DNA from: a virus
Length of the DNA: 20,317 nucleotides
Virus record (IMG/VR): IMGVR_UViG_3300010885_014058
Location: 1 to 20,317 of that record
Reading direction: 5' to 3' (one strand)
Position numbers and translations under genes: made by a program. How positions within the stretch are numbered: position 1 is the stretch's first letter; each line of letters begins with the position of its first letter. The notes beneath the pieces are model-generated. The model was not told the DNA's origin. It worked only from the letters and a program-made list of their open reading frames with translations, and did no database searches. Below are positions 6,927-14,431 of this stretch, piece by piece.

Positions 6927-8071
6927 AGTTTCACGTTCTTTCCGTGCCTCACACAGTATCATCTACTGAATTTACATCTTGCGCTTTTACTCAAAAGGTA
7001 GTTAAGTTTTGTGAAATGATGCACGCTCGTGGCCATGAGATTATACATTATGGTCATGAAGATTCAGTTATTGATTGTACAGAACATGTATCCGTCTTGA
7101 CCAATGAAGATTGGAAAATTGCTTATGGTGATTATGATTGGAAAAAGACATTCTTTAAATATGATGTTAATGACCACGCATACTTAACGTATTACAAAAA
7201 TACGATTGAAGAGATTGGCAAAAGAAAACAACCTAAAGATTTCATTTTGGCTTTTTGGGGCAATCCAATGAAAGTAATCTGTGATGCTCATCCTGATTTA
7301 ATAAGTGTTGAACCAGGAATTGGTTATTCTTTTGGTCATTTTGCCCCGTATAAAGTGTTTGAATCTTATGTGGCACATTCGGCTTATTATAATTTAGATT
7401 CCTTGACCTATTGTAATGAGAAGTGGTATGATGTTGTTATTCCTAATTATTTTAAATTAGAAGATTTTGAATATACAGAAAAGAAAGATGATTACTTCTT
7501 ATACATTGGCCGGGTATATAATGGTAAAGGTGTTGATATTGCCATTGATGTTACTGGTAGAATTGGTGCCAAGTTAATTATTGCAGGCCAAGGTTCACTC
7601 AAAGAAATGGGATATAAAGAAGTTCCAAGTCATGTGACCGAATTTGGATTTGCTGGTGTTGAAGACCGCAAGAAACTAATGTCTAAGGCCAAAGGCTTAT
7701 TTGCGCCTTCTTTGTATAATGAACCATTCTGTGGAACACATGTTGAAGCCATGTTATCAGGTACTCCTGTAATCACTACTGACTGGGGTGCTTTTATTGA
7801 ATATAACTTACACGGGGTAACAGGATATCGATGTCGAACATTTGAACATTTTATGTGGGCTGCTAGAAATATCGATAAGATTGACCCTAAAGATTGTTAT
7901 GAGTGGGCATCCAAAAACTTTTCTTATAATAAAGTTGGCAAGATGTACGAAGAATATTTTAGTTCCATATTGAATATTTATGGAAAAGATGGGTGGTATG
8001 AGCTTAATGATTCTCGTACCGAACTGGATTGGTTGAAAAAAGAATATCCACAAGGCATAAATAAAGCATAA
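6923..8071 (+). CDS. Family 4 glycosyltransferase (GT-B)
   Basis: This 382-residue GT-B enzyme has an N-terminal acceptor domain (about 1-185). The C-terminal nucleotide-sugar domain shows YFLYIGRVYNGKGVDIAID (191-209), LIIAGQGS (218-225), APSLYNEPFCGTHVEAML (261-278) with the E-x7-E motif of retaining GT4 enzymes, and GTPVITTDWGAFIE (280-293). It closes the cassette; its 3' end also carries the NATAAATA late-promoter motif of gp13, so late transcription begins inside this gene. The first residues (FHVLSVPHT) match phage GT4 proteins seen in other aquatic T4-like phages. The enzyme class is secure; donor and acceptor are not known. Confidence 0.85.
   Translation: MKFHVLSVPHTVSSTEFTSCAFTQKVVKFCEMMHARGHEIIHYGHEDSVIDCTEHVSVLTNEDWKIAYGDYDWKKTFFKYDVNDHAYLTYYKNTIEEIGKRKQPKDFILAFWGNPMKVICDAHPDLISVEPGIGYSFGHFAPYKVFESYVAHSAYYNLDSLTYCNEKWYDVVIPNYFKLEDFEYTEKKDDYFLYIGRVYNGKGVDIAIDVTGRIGAKLIIAGQGSLKEMGYKEVPSHVTEFGFAGVEDRKKLMSKAKGLFAPSLYNEPFCGTHVEAMLSGTPVITTDWGAFIEYNLHGVTGYRCRTFEHFMWAARNIDKIDPKDCYEWASKNFSYNKVGKMYEEYFSSILNIYGKDGWYELNDSRTELDWLKKEYPQGINKA
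8056..8063 (+). promoter_or_regulatory. T4-type late promoter (CATAAATA) for gp13
   Basis: CATAAATA lies 28 bases before the gp13 ATG, inside the end of the GT4 gene. It fits the NATAAATA late-promoter pattern (T4 consensus TATAAATA) recognised by gp55-type sigma with gp33 and the sliding clamp. Three other copies precede structural genes in this window. Confidence 0.6.
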
Positions 8072-8091
8072 ATTAATATAAATGGATTATC

Positions 8092-8865
8092 ATGGCCAAT
8101 ATAACAAACAGACAAGGGTTTAAGGATTATTGCTTACGCCGTCTAGGTTTCCCTGTTATCGACATCAATGTAGATGACGACCAAGTGAATGACCGTGTGG
8201 ATGATGCGTTACAATATTGGCAAGATTACCATTACGATGGTATGCAAAAGACCTATTATATCCATAAATTGTCACAGGACGAAATTGATAAACGTGTTTG
8301 TGATATGTCCAATGTTTACGACAATTCAAATAATGCTGTTGAAGTCGTTGGTGTAACTCGTGTATTTCCAATCTCAGATTCAATTGCATCAGTCGGTATG
8401 TTTGACTTGCGATATCAACTTAGACTAAATGAGTTGTATGATTTTACTTCAGCCTCATATATCAACTACACTTTAACCATGCAACACTTACGCTCACTAG
8501 AGATTATGTTTACTGGTGAAGTTCCTATTCGTTTCCAAAGACACACCAAGCGACTATATGTTGACTGGAGATGGGACCAAGCTGCTGTTAGAAATGGTTC
8601 TATTGTTATTATCGAATGTTATACATCTTTAAGTCCAGATGCGTATGCTGATATATGGAATGACCGTTGGTTAAAAGAATATTGTACAGCTCTTATTAAA
8701 AGAAATTGGGGCTCAAATATGAAAAAATTCTCAGGCATGCAATTGCCAGGCGGTGTTATGGTAAATGGAGATAAAATTTTTCAAGAAGCGGAAGCAGAAA
8801 TCAAAGCACTAGAAGCTGAAATGGAATCTCGTTATGGGGGCGTGCTTGAATTTTTTCTGAATTAA
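8092..8865 (+). CDS. 13: gp13-like neck protein
   Basis: This 257-residue protein has the conserved N-terminus of marine T4-like gp13 (ITNRQGFKDYCLRRLGFPVIDINVDDDQVNDRVDDALQYWQDYHYDG). It also has the interior segment RFQRHTKRLYVDWRWDQAAVRNGSIVIIECYTSLSPD and an acidic C-terminus (EAEAEIKALEAEMESRYGG). gp13 caps the filled head with gp14 to form the neck to which the tail joins. Together with the following genes it fixes the T4 order 13-(HNH)-14-15. The ribosome site is weak (GGAT before ATG). The NATAAATA motif in the upstream gene should drive it late in infection. The next gene starts only 2 bases after its TAA. Confidence 0.9.
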   Translation: MANITNRQGFKDYCLRRLGFPVIDINVDDDQVNDRVDDALQYWQDYHYDGMQKTYYIHKLSQDEIDKRVCDMSNVYDNSNNAVEVVGVTRVFPISDSIASVGMFDLRYQLRLNELYDFTSASYINYTLTMQHLRSLEIMFTGEVPIRFQRHTKRLYVDWRWDQAAVRNGSIVIIECYTSLSPDAYADIWNDRWLKEYCTALIKRNWGSNMKKFSGMQLPGGVMVNGDKIFQEAEAEIKALEAEMESRYGGVLEFFLN

Positions 8866-8867
8866 TT

Positions 8868-9440
8868 ATGAAACATATACATCATATTATACCAAAACAT
8901 ATGGGTGGGTCAGATGACTCATCCAATTTAATAAAATTAACGGTAGCAGAACACGCTGAGGCTCATCGTATTCTTTTTGAACAACACGGCCAATGGCAGG
9001 ATAGAGTGGCTTGGAGAGCTTTAATTGGACATATAGGTAAGGAAGAAATTATTCATGAAATTCATAAGAATATGAATAAAGGTAGATTAGTGTCCGATGA
9101 AACCAGAGAAAAAATGGCTGCAGCAAAAAGAGGTAAATGTATTTCAGAGAAACACAAAAAAGCATTGAATGAAGGACGAAGAAATTCCAAAAATAGTCAA
9201 GAGCACAATGCCATATTAAGAAAAAGTGCCACTGGTAGAAAAATGTCAGCTGATTCAATAAAAAAATCTGTTGAATCCAGGAAAAAAAATAATGATACGG
9301 TAAAACTATCAAGTAATGCTGGTAAAATTAGTATGGAAAAATATAAAAATGATCCTGAAAGACAGAAAAGATTTTCTGAATCCATGAAAATTTCTTGGGC
9401 CAAAAGGCACCAATTAAAATTACAATTAGGAGTGGATTAA
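8868..9440 (+). CDS. HNH homing endonuclease inserted between gp13 and gp14
   Basis: This is a 190-residue protein with an N-terminal HNH/His-Me finger domain: HHIIPKHMGGSDDSSNLIKL (5-24) followed by EHAEAH (28-33). After it comes a lysine- and serine-rich chain (about 72-190) with NUMOD3-type DNA-binding motifs such as VSDETREKMAAAKRGK, ISEKHKKALNEGR and MSADSIKKSVESRK. It is a free-standing homing endonuclease, since gp13 and gp14 flank it as separate intact genes with no intron. No Shine-Dalgarno precedes its ATG, so it likely depends on translational coupling to gp13, 2 bases away. Its last codons contain the AGGAG that serves gp14. Base use (very A-rich) differs from gp13 and gp14, consistent with transfer. 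Confidence 0.9.
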   Translation: MKHIHHIIPKHMGGSDDSSNLIKLTVAEHAEAHRILFEQHGQWQDRVAWRALIGHIGKEEIIHEIHKNMNKGRLVSDETREKMAAAKRGKCISEKHKKALNEGRRNSKNSQEHNAILRKSATGRKMSADSIKKSVESRKKNNDTVKLSSNAGKISMEKYKNDPERQKRFSESMKISWAKRHQLKLQLGVD

Positions 9441-9444
9441 AATT
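9428..9444 (+). promoter_or_regulatory. Ribosome site and ATT start of gp14
   Basis: AGGAG at 9428-9432 lies 9 bases before ATT at 9442-9444. The frame contains no ATG or GTG early enough: a TAG at 9427 closes it upstream, and the first conventional alternative, TTG at 9505, would remove 21 conserved N-terminal residues (ISTSQYFNNYNALNEQRLF...). The site lies within the final codons of the HNH gene. Confidence 0.6.
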
Positions 9445-10323
9445 TCTACCTCACAATATTTTAACAACTATAATGCACTCAATGAGCAAAGACTATTTGA
9501 AGATTTGATTGTGGAGTCAATTAAGATTATGGGATTTGATGGATATTACCTGTCTAACGATAACGACCAAGCTCGTGATTTGTTGTATGGTGAAGACCCA
9601 TTAAAAACATTTACTTCAGCCTTTCCTATTGAAATGTACTTATCTTCGGCTATGGAACATACAGGCGAACGAGAATTCTTTTCCAAATTTGGCCTTGAAA
9701 TTAAAAACAATGTTTCCGTTATTCTTTCTAAACGAACATTTATGCAACGTGTGCCACAGAATAGATTTGATAGGCCCCGTGAAGGTGACTTGATTTATAT
9801 TCCAGTGACCAACCAAGGCGGTGAATTATTTGAGGTCAAGTTTGTTGACTCTAATAAAGACTTCTTTACATTAGGTCGTAAAATTCCGTATTTCTATGAA
9901 ATGCAACTTGAACGATTTAAATATTCAAATGAACGAATTGATACTGGTGTACCTGATATTGATATTGTCAATATTATGGATTCTTATACTATCAATCTTC
10001 AATTGGACAGAGGTGATTCAAATTATACACCAAATGAGGTTGTATTCCAAAGCGAAGATAACACATTTTCTAACTCTACAACCAGTGCGGTTGTTTCTAC
10101 TTGGGATTCTGTAGCAAAAACATTATCAGTTACTAACATCAAGGGTGAATTCCAAGTTGGTGCAAATGTGATTGGTAAAACTTCAGCTTCAAATATTATG
10201 TTAAATTCATTTGATCCATTAGATGTTACATTACCAGGTGAAGTTTATGATAATAGGGTTATTAAGTCTGAAGCAGACCAAATAATTGATTTCAGTGAAC
10301 AAAATCCTTTCGGAGAAATCTAA
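9442..10323 (+). CDS. 14: gp14-like neck protein, probable ATT start
   Basis: Read from ATT 9442 this is 293 residues beginning ISTSQYFNNYNALNEQRLFEDLIVESIKIMG, which matches the N-terminus usual in marine T4-like gp14. The body (GFDGYYLSND...LLYGEDPLKTFTSAFPIEMYLSSAMEHTGEREFFSKFGLEI and REGDLIYIPVTNQ) is also characteristic. gp14 joins gp13 on the head vertex and links the portal to the tail. The C-terminal part (about 10033-10200) contains a small beta-strand module also found in gp15, and the extreme C-terminus reads IIDFSEQNPFGEI. An ATT start is rare; the TTG at 9505 is the fallback if the ATT is not used. Its TAA overlaps the gp15 ATG by one base. Confidence 0.85.
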   Translation: MSTSQYFNNYNALNEQRLFEDLIVESIKIMGFDGYYLSNDNDQARDLLYGEDPLKTFTSAFPIEMYLSSAMEHTGEREFFSKFGLEIKNNVSVILSKRTFMQRVPQNRFDRPREGDLIYIPVTNQGGELFEVKFVDSNKDFFTLGRKIPYFYEMQLERFKYSNERIDTGVPDIDIVNIMDSYTINLQLDRGDSNYTPNEVVFQSEDNTFSNSTTSAVVSTWDSVAKTLSVTNIKGEFQVGANVIGKTSASNIMLNSFDPLDVTLPGEVYDNRVIKSEADQIIDFSEQNPFGEI

Positions 10324-11387
10324 TGGCCTATAATAAAATAATTAGAAAACTTGTGGTGGGATTTGGTAATCTTTTTGATGATATTACATTGGTGAGATAT
10401 AACCCCGATGGTTCAGAAGTTCAAAGACAAAAAGTTCCGTTAGCCTATGCTTCAAAAGAACGCTATGTTATGCGGCTACAAGGTGACCCAACTTTAAATA
10501 AAAAGGTTCAAATTTCTTTGCCTAGAATGTCATTTGATTTGACAGGAATGAACTATGACTCTTCTCGTAAACAAATAACGAATATTAAAAATTATGCACC
10601 TTCACGAAATGCTGATACAATCCTCTCACAATATAATCCTGTGCCTTATGATTTTGATTTTTCTTTATACATTTATGTAAGGAATATTGAAGACGGTACA
10701 CAAATTATTGAGCATATTTTACCCTATTTTACTCCTGATTATACAATTAGATTGAATCTTATTCCTGAAATGGGTATCGTTAAAGAAGTACCGGTTGTAT
10801 TAAAATCAACCAGCCAAGAAATTGATTATGAAGGAGATAGAGACCATGAAACAAGAACCATTATATGGACTTTAACTTTTACGGTCAAAGGATTTGTGTT
10901 TGGTGCTGTGTCTGAACCTAAGGTTATTAAAAAATCGATTACAAATATATATGATAATACTCTGTCAGATGGCGATACAGTTCAATTTGGTTTAGGTCCA
11001 GATGGATTAGGAAATTACAAAGAAGGTGAATTTGTATACCAAGGTTATAGTTTACAAAACTCAACAGCTTCGGCCAAAGTTTTGTCTTGGACGCCTTCTA
11101 CTTCTAAATTAGAATTAATAAATATTAGCGGTAATTTTGTGACCACATTTCCAATTTATGGAAGTCAAACAGGTGCAGTTTATTCATTTATGTCACATCA
11201 AGTATTACCACAACAATTAGTTAAGATTGTAGTAACACCTGATCCATTGAGTGCTAATTCTACTTCTGATTTCTTGTACCACGAAGTCATAACTGAATTT
11301 CCTTTTGCGGAAAATGAAGCTGGAAATTTTGATGCTGACGATGATTCTGTTGATACCTCCCATTTAACCATGGATGAAGATAATTAA
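10323..11387 (+). CDS. 15: gp15-like tail sheath stabiliser / tail completion protein
   Basis: This 354-residue protein has the gp15 N-terminus of marine T4-like phages (KIIRKLVVGFGNLFDDITLVRYN, ERYVMRLQGDPTLNKKVQISLPRMSFD) and DFDFSLYIYVRNIEDGTQIIEHILPYFTPDYTIRLNLIP, the region that packs in the hexameric ring closing the tail at the neck. T4 gp15 is 272 residues; the extra length includes a module (about 11022-11190; EGEFVYQG...ASAKVLSW...LELINISGNF) shared with gp14 and an acidic tail (NFDADDDSVDTSHLTMDEDN). The start overlaps the gp14 stop with GGAG upstream. The order 14-15 supports the call. Confidence 0.9.
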   Translation: MAYNKIIRKLVVGFGNLFDDITLVRYNPDGSEVQRQKVPLAYASKERYVMRLQGDPTLNKKVQISLPRMSFDLTGMNYDSSRKQITNIKNYAPSRNADTILSQYNPVPYDFDFSLYIYVRNIEDGTQIIEHILPYFTPDYTIRLNLIPEMGIVKEVPVVLKSTSQEIDYEGDRDHETRTIIWTLTFTVKGFVFGAVSEPKVIKKSITNIYDNTLSDGDTVQFGLGPDGLGNYKEGEFVYQGYSLQNSTASAKVLSWTPSTSKLELINISGNFVTTFPIYGSQTGAVYSFMSHQVLPQQLVKIVVTPDPLSANSTSDFLYHEVITEFPFAENEAGNFDADDDSVDTSHLTMDEDN

Positions 11388-11404
11388 AATAAAAAGAGAT
11401 TAAA

Positions 11405-12817
11405 ATGGCAAAACAAATTATTAAAGTAGGTTCAACAGCTAATGACGGCACTGGCGATACGCTAAGAGATGCTGGTGTAAAAATTAATGCTAATTTTACT
11501 GAACTTTATAGTATATCTGGTTTAGATACTACATTCACTCAAGGTGCTTTCAATACTGCTAATTCTGGAGTAATTTTAGCTCAAAGTGCTTTTAATAAAG
11601 CAAATACAGGTACATCATCTTCATCAAATACATTAGTCAATGGTTCTTATACAGTTGGACTAGATGTAAACGGATTTCTAAACTTAGCAAACACAAATAA
11701 TTCATTTTTGGGTAACTCAAGAATTGGTGGCGGATTAATTGGCCCTTACTTTGGTGATGGTGGTGGTATTTGGTTAGCTAACACTTTAAATAATAGTTTC
11801 TATACGGTTATGGCCACAGAATCGCCAACTGGCCTAGGTTATTTCTTTACTGCAACTTTTGGCGGAAATGATGTTGCTGCTGGAATTCAAACTTATGATG
11901 ATGCTAATACTCAGTATAATAATTGGACTTTTCAACCAAATGGAGAGATGCAATTACCTAATGGTGGTATAATTGGTGGTACTAATAATATCACAGGCAT
12001 CACTATGACCACTTCTCGTGGCCAAGTTTTATTTGGTAATATTCCAGAAGTAGGCCCAACGGATGTTCATCATTTCCACATAATGAAAGCTAATACAGCT
12101 AATACAGATTTATTCTTTGGTGATGATTTTAACTATGTTAAGTTACCAAAAGATTCAGATTCTGGTGTAGAAATTGGAACAAATTATAATAATAATATTT
12201 GGCGATTTGGCACTGATGGTGATTTAAATTTACCAATAAACGGCGGTATTGTATTTGACCGTGCTAACACTTCTATTCGTGTTGGTATGGGATTTCATAT
12301 TACGTCTGGTGAAGGCATCAACTTACAAGCGATTGACTCAAATAATAACTTTACTTCAAACAATTGGTATTTTAGTCCAACTGGGGTAATGAGTTTACCA
12401 AATGGTTCTTTAATTACTGATAACTCATCTGCATTATATTTACACGGTATAATGAATACTCAAATTCAAGCTGGTTTAGATGCTAACACAAAATCTTGGA
12501 ATTTTGATGCATCTGGAGCTCTTACTTTTCCAGATAATAAAAAACAAATAACGGCTTATGATGGTAAATTAACACTACCAGCAGATGGTTATATTGTAGA
12601 TTCACACGGAATTTCTGTTATAGTTCACCCATATGTTTTAGATGTTGAGATTGATGGTGGTACAACAAATTCTGTGTATAGTAAAAATGATATAGTATTT
12701 GATGGTGGGTCAACATCAACTATCTTCACTTTTGGTCAAGCTGTAATAGATGGATGTTCTGCTTTCTCACATTCAATTAGTAAAAACTTTGATGGTGGAT
12801 CCGCAGTTACCATCTAA
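11405..12817 (+). CDS. Fibre-like virion protein with W-F...G.L.LP repeats
   Basis: This 470-residue protein begins KQIIKVGSTANDGTGDTLRDAGVKINANFTELYS, a start shared by many structural proteins of marine T4-like phages. A helical linker (FNTANSG...FNKANTG) follows, then a repeated beta unit of the form W-x-F-x3-G-x-(L/M)-x-(L/F)-P around nucleotides 11921, 12197, 12362 and 12494, interleaved with irregular segments. The C-terminus carries spaced DGG motifs (EIDGGTTNSVY, VFDGGSTSTIF, NFDGGSAVTI). No enzymatic domain is visible. It sits between gp15 and gp16, where T4 has no gene. It is probably an exposed fibre or head/tail decoration, but the assembly site is unknown. Confidence 0.65.
   Translation: MAKQIIKVGSTANDGTGDTLRDAGVKINANFTELYSISGLDTTFTQGAFNTANSGVILAQSAFNKANTGTSSSSNTLVNGSYTVGLDVNGFLNLANTNNSFLGNSRIGGGLIGPYFGDGGGIWLANTLNNSFYTVMATESPTGLGYFFTATFGGNDVAAGIQTYDDANTQYNNWTFQPNGEMQLPNGGIIGGTNNITGITMTTSRGQVLFGNIPEVGPTDVHHFHIMKANTANTDLFFGDDFNYVKLPKDSDSGVEIGTNYNNNIWRFGTDGDLNLPINGGIVFDRANTSIRVGMGFHITSGEGINLQAIDSNNNFTSNNWYFSPTGVMSLPNGSLITDNSSALYLHGIMNTQIQAGLDANTKSWNFDASGALTFPDNKKQITAYDGKLTLPADGYIVDSHGISVIVHPYVLDVEIDGGTTNSVYSKNDIVFDGGSTSTIFTFGQAVIDGCSAFSHSISKNFDGGSAVTI
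11921..12600 (+). repeat. Degenerate W-F-G-LP motif repeats in fibre-like protein
   Basis: Four clear units (NWTFQPNGEMQLPNGG, IWRFGTDGDLNLPINGG, NWYFSPTGVMSLPNGS, SWNFDASGALTFPDNK) plus a weaker AYDGKLTLPADG recur with variable spacing. They share a Trp-x-Phe, a central Gly and a terminal Pro. The conservation is at protein rather than DNA level, so they look like old duplications within a beta-rich shaft or head domain. Confidence 0.7.
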
Positions 12818-12825
12818 CATAAATA
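12818..12825 (+). promoter_or_regulatory. T4-type late promoter (CATAAATA)
   Basis: CATAAATA begins at 12818, starting just after the stop of the 470-residue fibre gene and ending 21 bases before the next ATG. It matches the NATAAATA pattern also seen before gp13, gp18 and gp19, and would give late expression of the second fibre gene with gp16-gp17 downstream. Confidence 0.6.
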
Positions 12826-12846
12826 GAAAATCAATAGGAGATAAAA

Positions 12847-14412
12847 ATGGCAACAAAAATTCAATTACGAAGAGATTTAGAAACAAATTGGGAAACAAGT
12901 AATCCAATTCTAAGTCAAGGTGAACCTGGTCTTGCCATGGACATCAATCGATATAAAATTGGTGATGGTGTAAAAACTTGGAACGATTTACCATATGATA
13001 ATAGTTCATTATCCGTGTTATCTGATGGTTCCAGATTTGGTCAATATACGGTATCAGGTGTAAAAGAGTTTACATTCACCACTCGTGGTCATCGTTGGAC
13101 AGAAGCGGTTGCAGTTGCTACTACTAGTGATGGTACATTCACTATCGATGCTGCCACTTATCCAGATGTTGCTGAAGCTTACCATTTATGGGATATTGGA
13201 AATAGTTTTGGTCTATGGTTTAATGGTGATTATGGTACTTCTTATGATGTAAGCAACATTACTATCAATGGAACTGTCTATACATTTACACTTAACTCTG
13301 CAACTCCAACCATTAATACTGGTGATAGAATCACTATTATGGCATGGACTCAAGGAACTAGAGCAACATGGGATAGTGTATATCTATCAGATGAGTGGAG
13401 AGCTTACCAACCTACTTCAAATACCAACACGGTACAAGTAGAAATTGGAACTAATAACACCCTCACGACTAAGCTTCTTGCTAATCCAACAAAATCATCA
13501 ATTATTTTTGATGATAAACCAGTTAATTGGTATAACAACAACTCTCAAAAGTTAGTAGACGATGCTAGAAAAATTAAATCTATAACTCAATTAAACGGAG
13601 ATTCAAATCTTTATGAAATTGCTTTTGATGGTCCTCCAACAACAATAAGAACAGATGATGATTCTTTTTCTATTACCGCTAATGCTTCTGTGTCCACAAC
13701 TGGTCTTTCATATGTTGCAATAAGCCGAACTCTTTATCCAGAATTAGCAGAATATGTATATTATTCTGGTGGTCAAATTACTGTAAACGCTGAAACAATA
13801 AACATTTCAAGTATTCCAGATGCCTATGGAAGTACATATGAATATCCAAACATTGGTTATTATGGTGACAATTGGTTGATTAATTTAAACAGTGCCGTTA
13901 CTACATGTGCAGCTGGAGATCCAATTACAATTACTTGGACAAAACCGGGAACCAACATTTTATTTGTTGCTCATGATCCAGGTAAATCACAAGGTGGTAA
14001 TTTTATTCAATGGTTTGATTGGAGAAAAGACCTTCCATTCTTTAAAGCATCAAGAACTAATGGTGTAACTTCTGGTCGTATTGACTGGACTGTGAAGATT
14101 GCTCGTCCGGTTGATAACACTGTCGACACACAAAGCAGTTTTAATCCTTCACAAAACTTTGGCTATGATGCTGTTGGCAATTATATTGGTGGCCCAACTA
14201 CCGTTTACTTTGATAATTACAATTATAATTATGACCGTTGGTTTGGTACAGCTCACAGTAATCAAGAAAATTCAAATTTATTTTGGTGGTATGGTCCAGA
14301 AGGCATCTTCTTTAAAGAATACTCATATGGTAATCGTTCACAAGATGTTAAAGTGAAAGTTGCTTACAAAATGGATCTATTCATTTCTGATAATGATGAG
14401 TATTGGGATTAA
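12847..14412 (+). CDS. Fibre/structural protein with Mtd-type N-terminal domain
   Basis: This is a 521-residue protein whose N-terminus (KIQLRRDLETNWETSNPILSQGEPGLAMDINRYKIGDGVKTWNDLPY, residues 4-50) matches the anchoring domain seen at the start of the Bordetella phage major tropism determinant and many tail fibres. The following region is beta-rich and aromatic (FGLWFNGDYGTSYD, TINGTVYTF, RITIMAWTQGT) with related segments near residues 70-175 and 265-370 (SYVAISRTLYPELAEYVYY ... GDPITITWTKPG), suggesting internal duplication. The C-terminus is rich in Tyr, Asn and Trp. The initiation sequence AGGAGATAAAAATGGCA is identical to that of gp18. It is likely a receptor-binding or surface protein; the ligand is unknown. 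Confidence 0.7.
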   Translation: MATKIQLRRDLETNWETSNPILSQGEPGLAMDINRYKIGDGVKTWNDLPYDNSSLSVLSDGSRFGQYTVSGVKEFTFTTRGHRWTEAVAVATTSDGTFTIDAATYPDVAEAYHLWDIGNSFGLWFNGDYGTSYDVSNITINGTVYTFTLNSATPTINTGDRITIMAWTQGTRATWDSVYLSDEWRAYQPTSNTNTVQVEIGTNNTLTTKLLANPTKSSIIFDDKPVNWYNNNSQKLVDDARKIKSITQLNGDSNLYEIAFDGPPTTIRTDDDSFSITANASVSTTGLSYVAISRTLYPELAEYVYYSGGQITVNAETINISSIPDAYGSTYEYPNIGYYGDNWLINLNSAVTTCAAGDPITITWTKPGTNILFVAHDPGKSQGGNFIQWFDWRKDLPFFKASRTNGVTSGRIDWTVKIARPVDNTVDTQSSFNPSQNFGYDAVGNYIGGPTTVYFDNYNYNYDRWFGTAHSNQENSNLFWWYGPEGIFFKEYSYGNRSQDVKVKVAYKMDLFISDNDEYWD

Positions 14413-14431
14413 TTCCTAACAGGAAAATATA

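Noticed and set aside
8868-9440. Group I intron carrying the HNH gene
   Set aside because: gp13 and gp14 are complete on either side with only 2 bases and 1 base of flanking sequence, leaving no room for intron RNA.
9428-9445. Programmed frameshift joining the HNH gene to gp14 (Shine-Dalgarno-like AGGAG just before a stop, as in prfB)
   Set aside because: The last sense codon GAT cannot re-pair well on ATT after a +1 slip, and a fusion would place an endonuclease on the neck protein; initiation at ATT with a well-spaced AGGAG explains the layout more simply.
11388-11404. AATAAAAA before the 470-residue fibre gene as a further late promoter
   Set aside because: It departs from NATAAATA at a core position and lies too near the start codon to give a normal leader.
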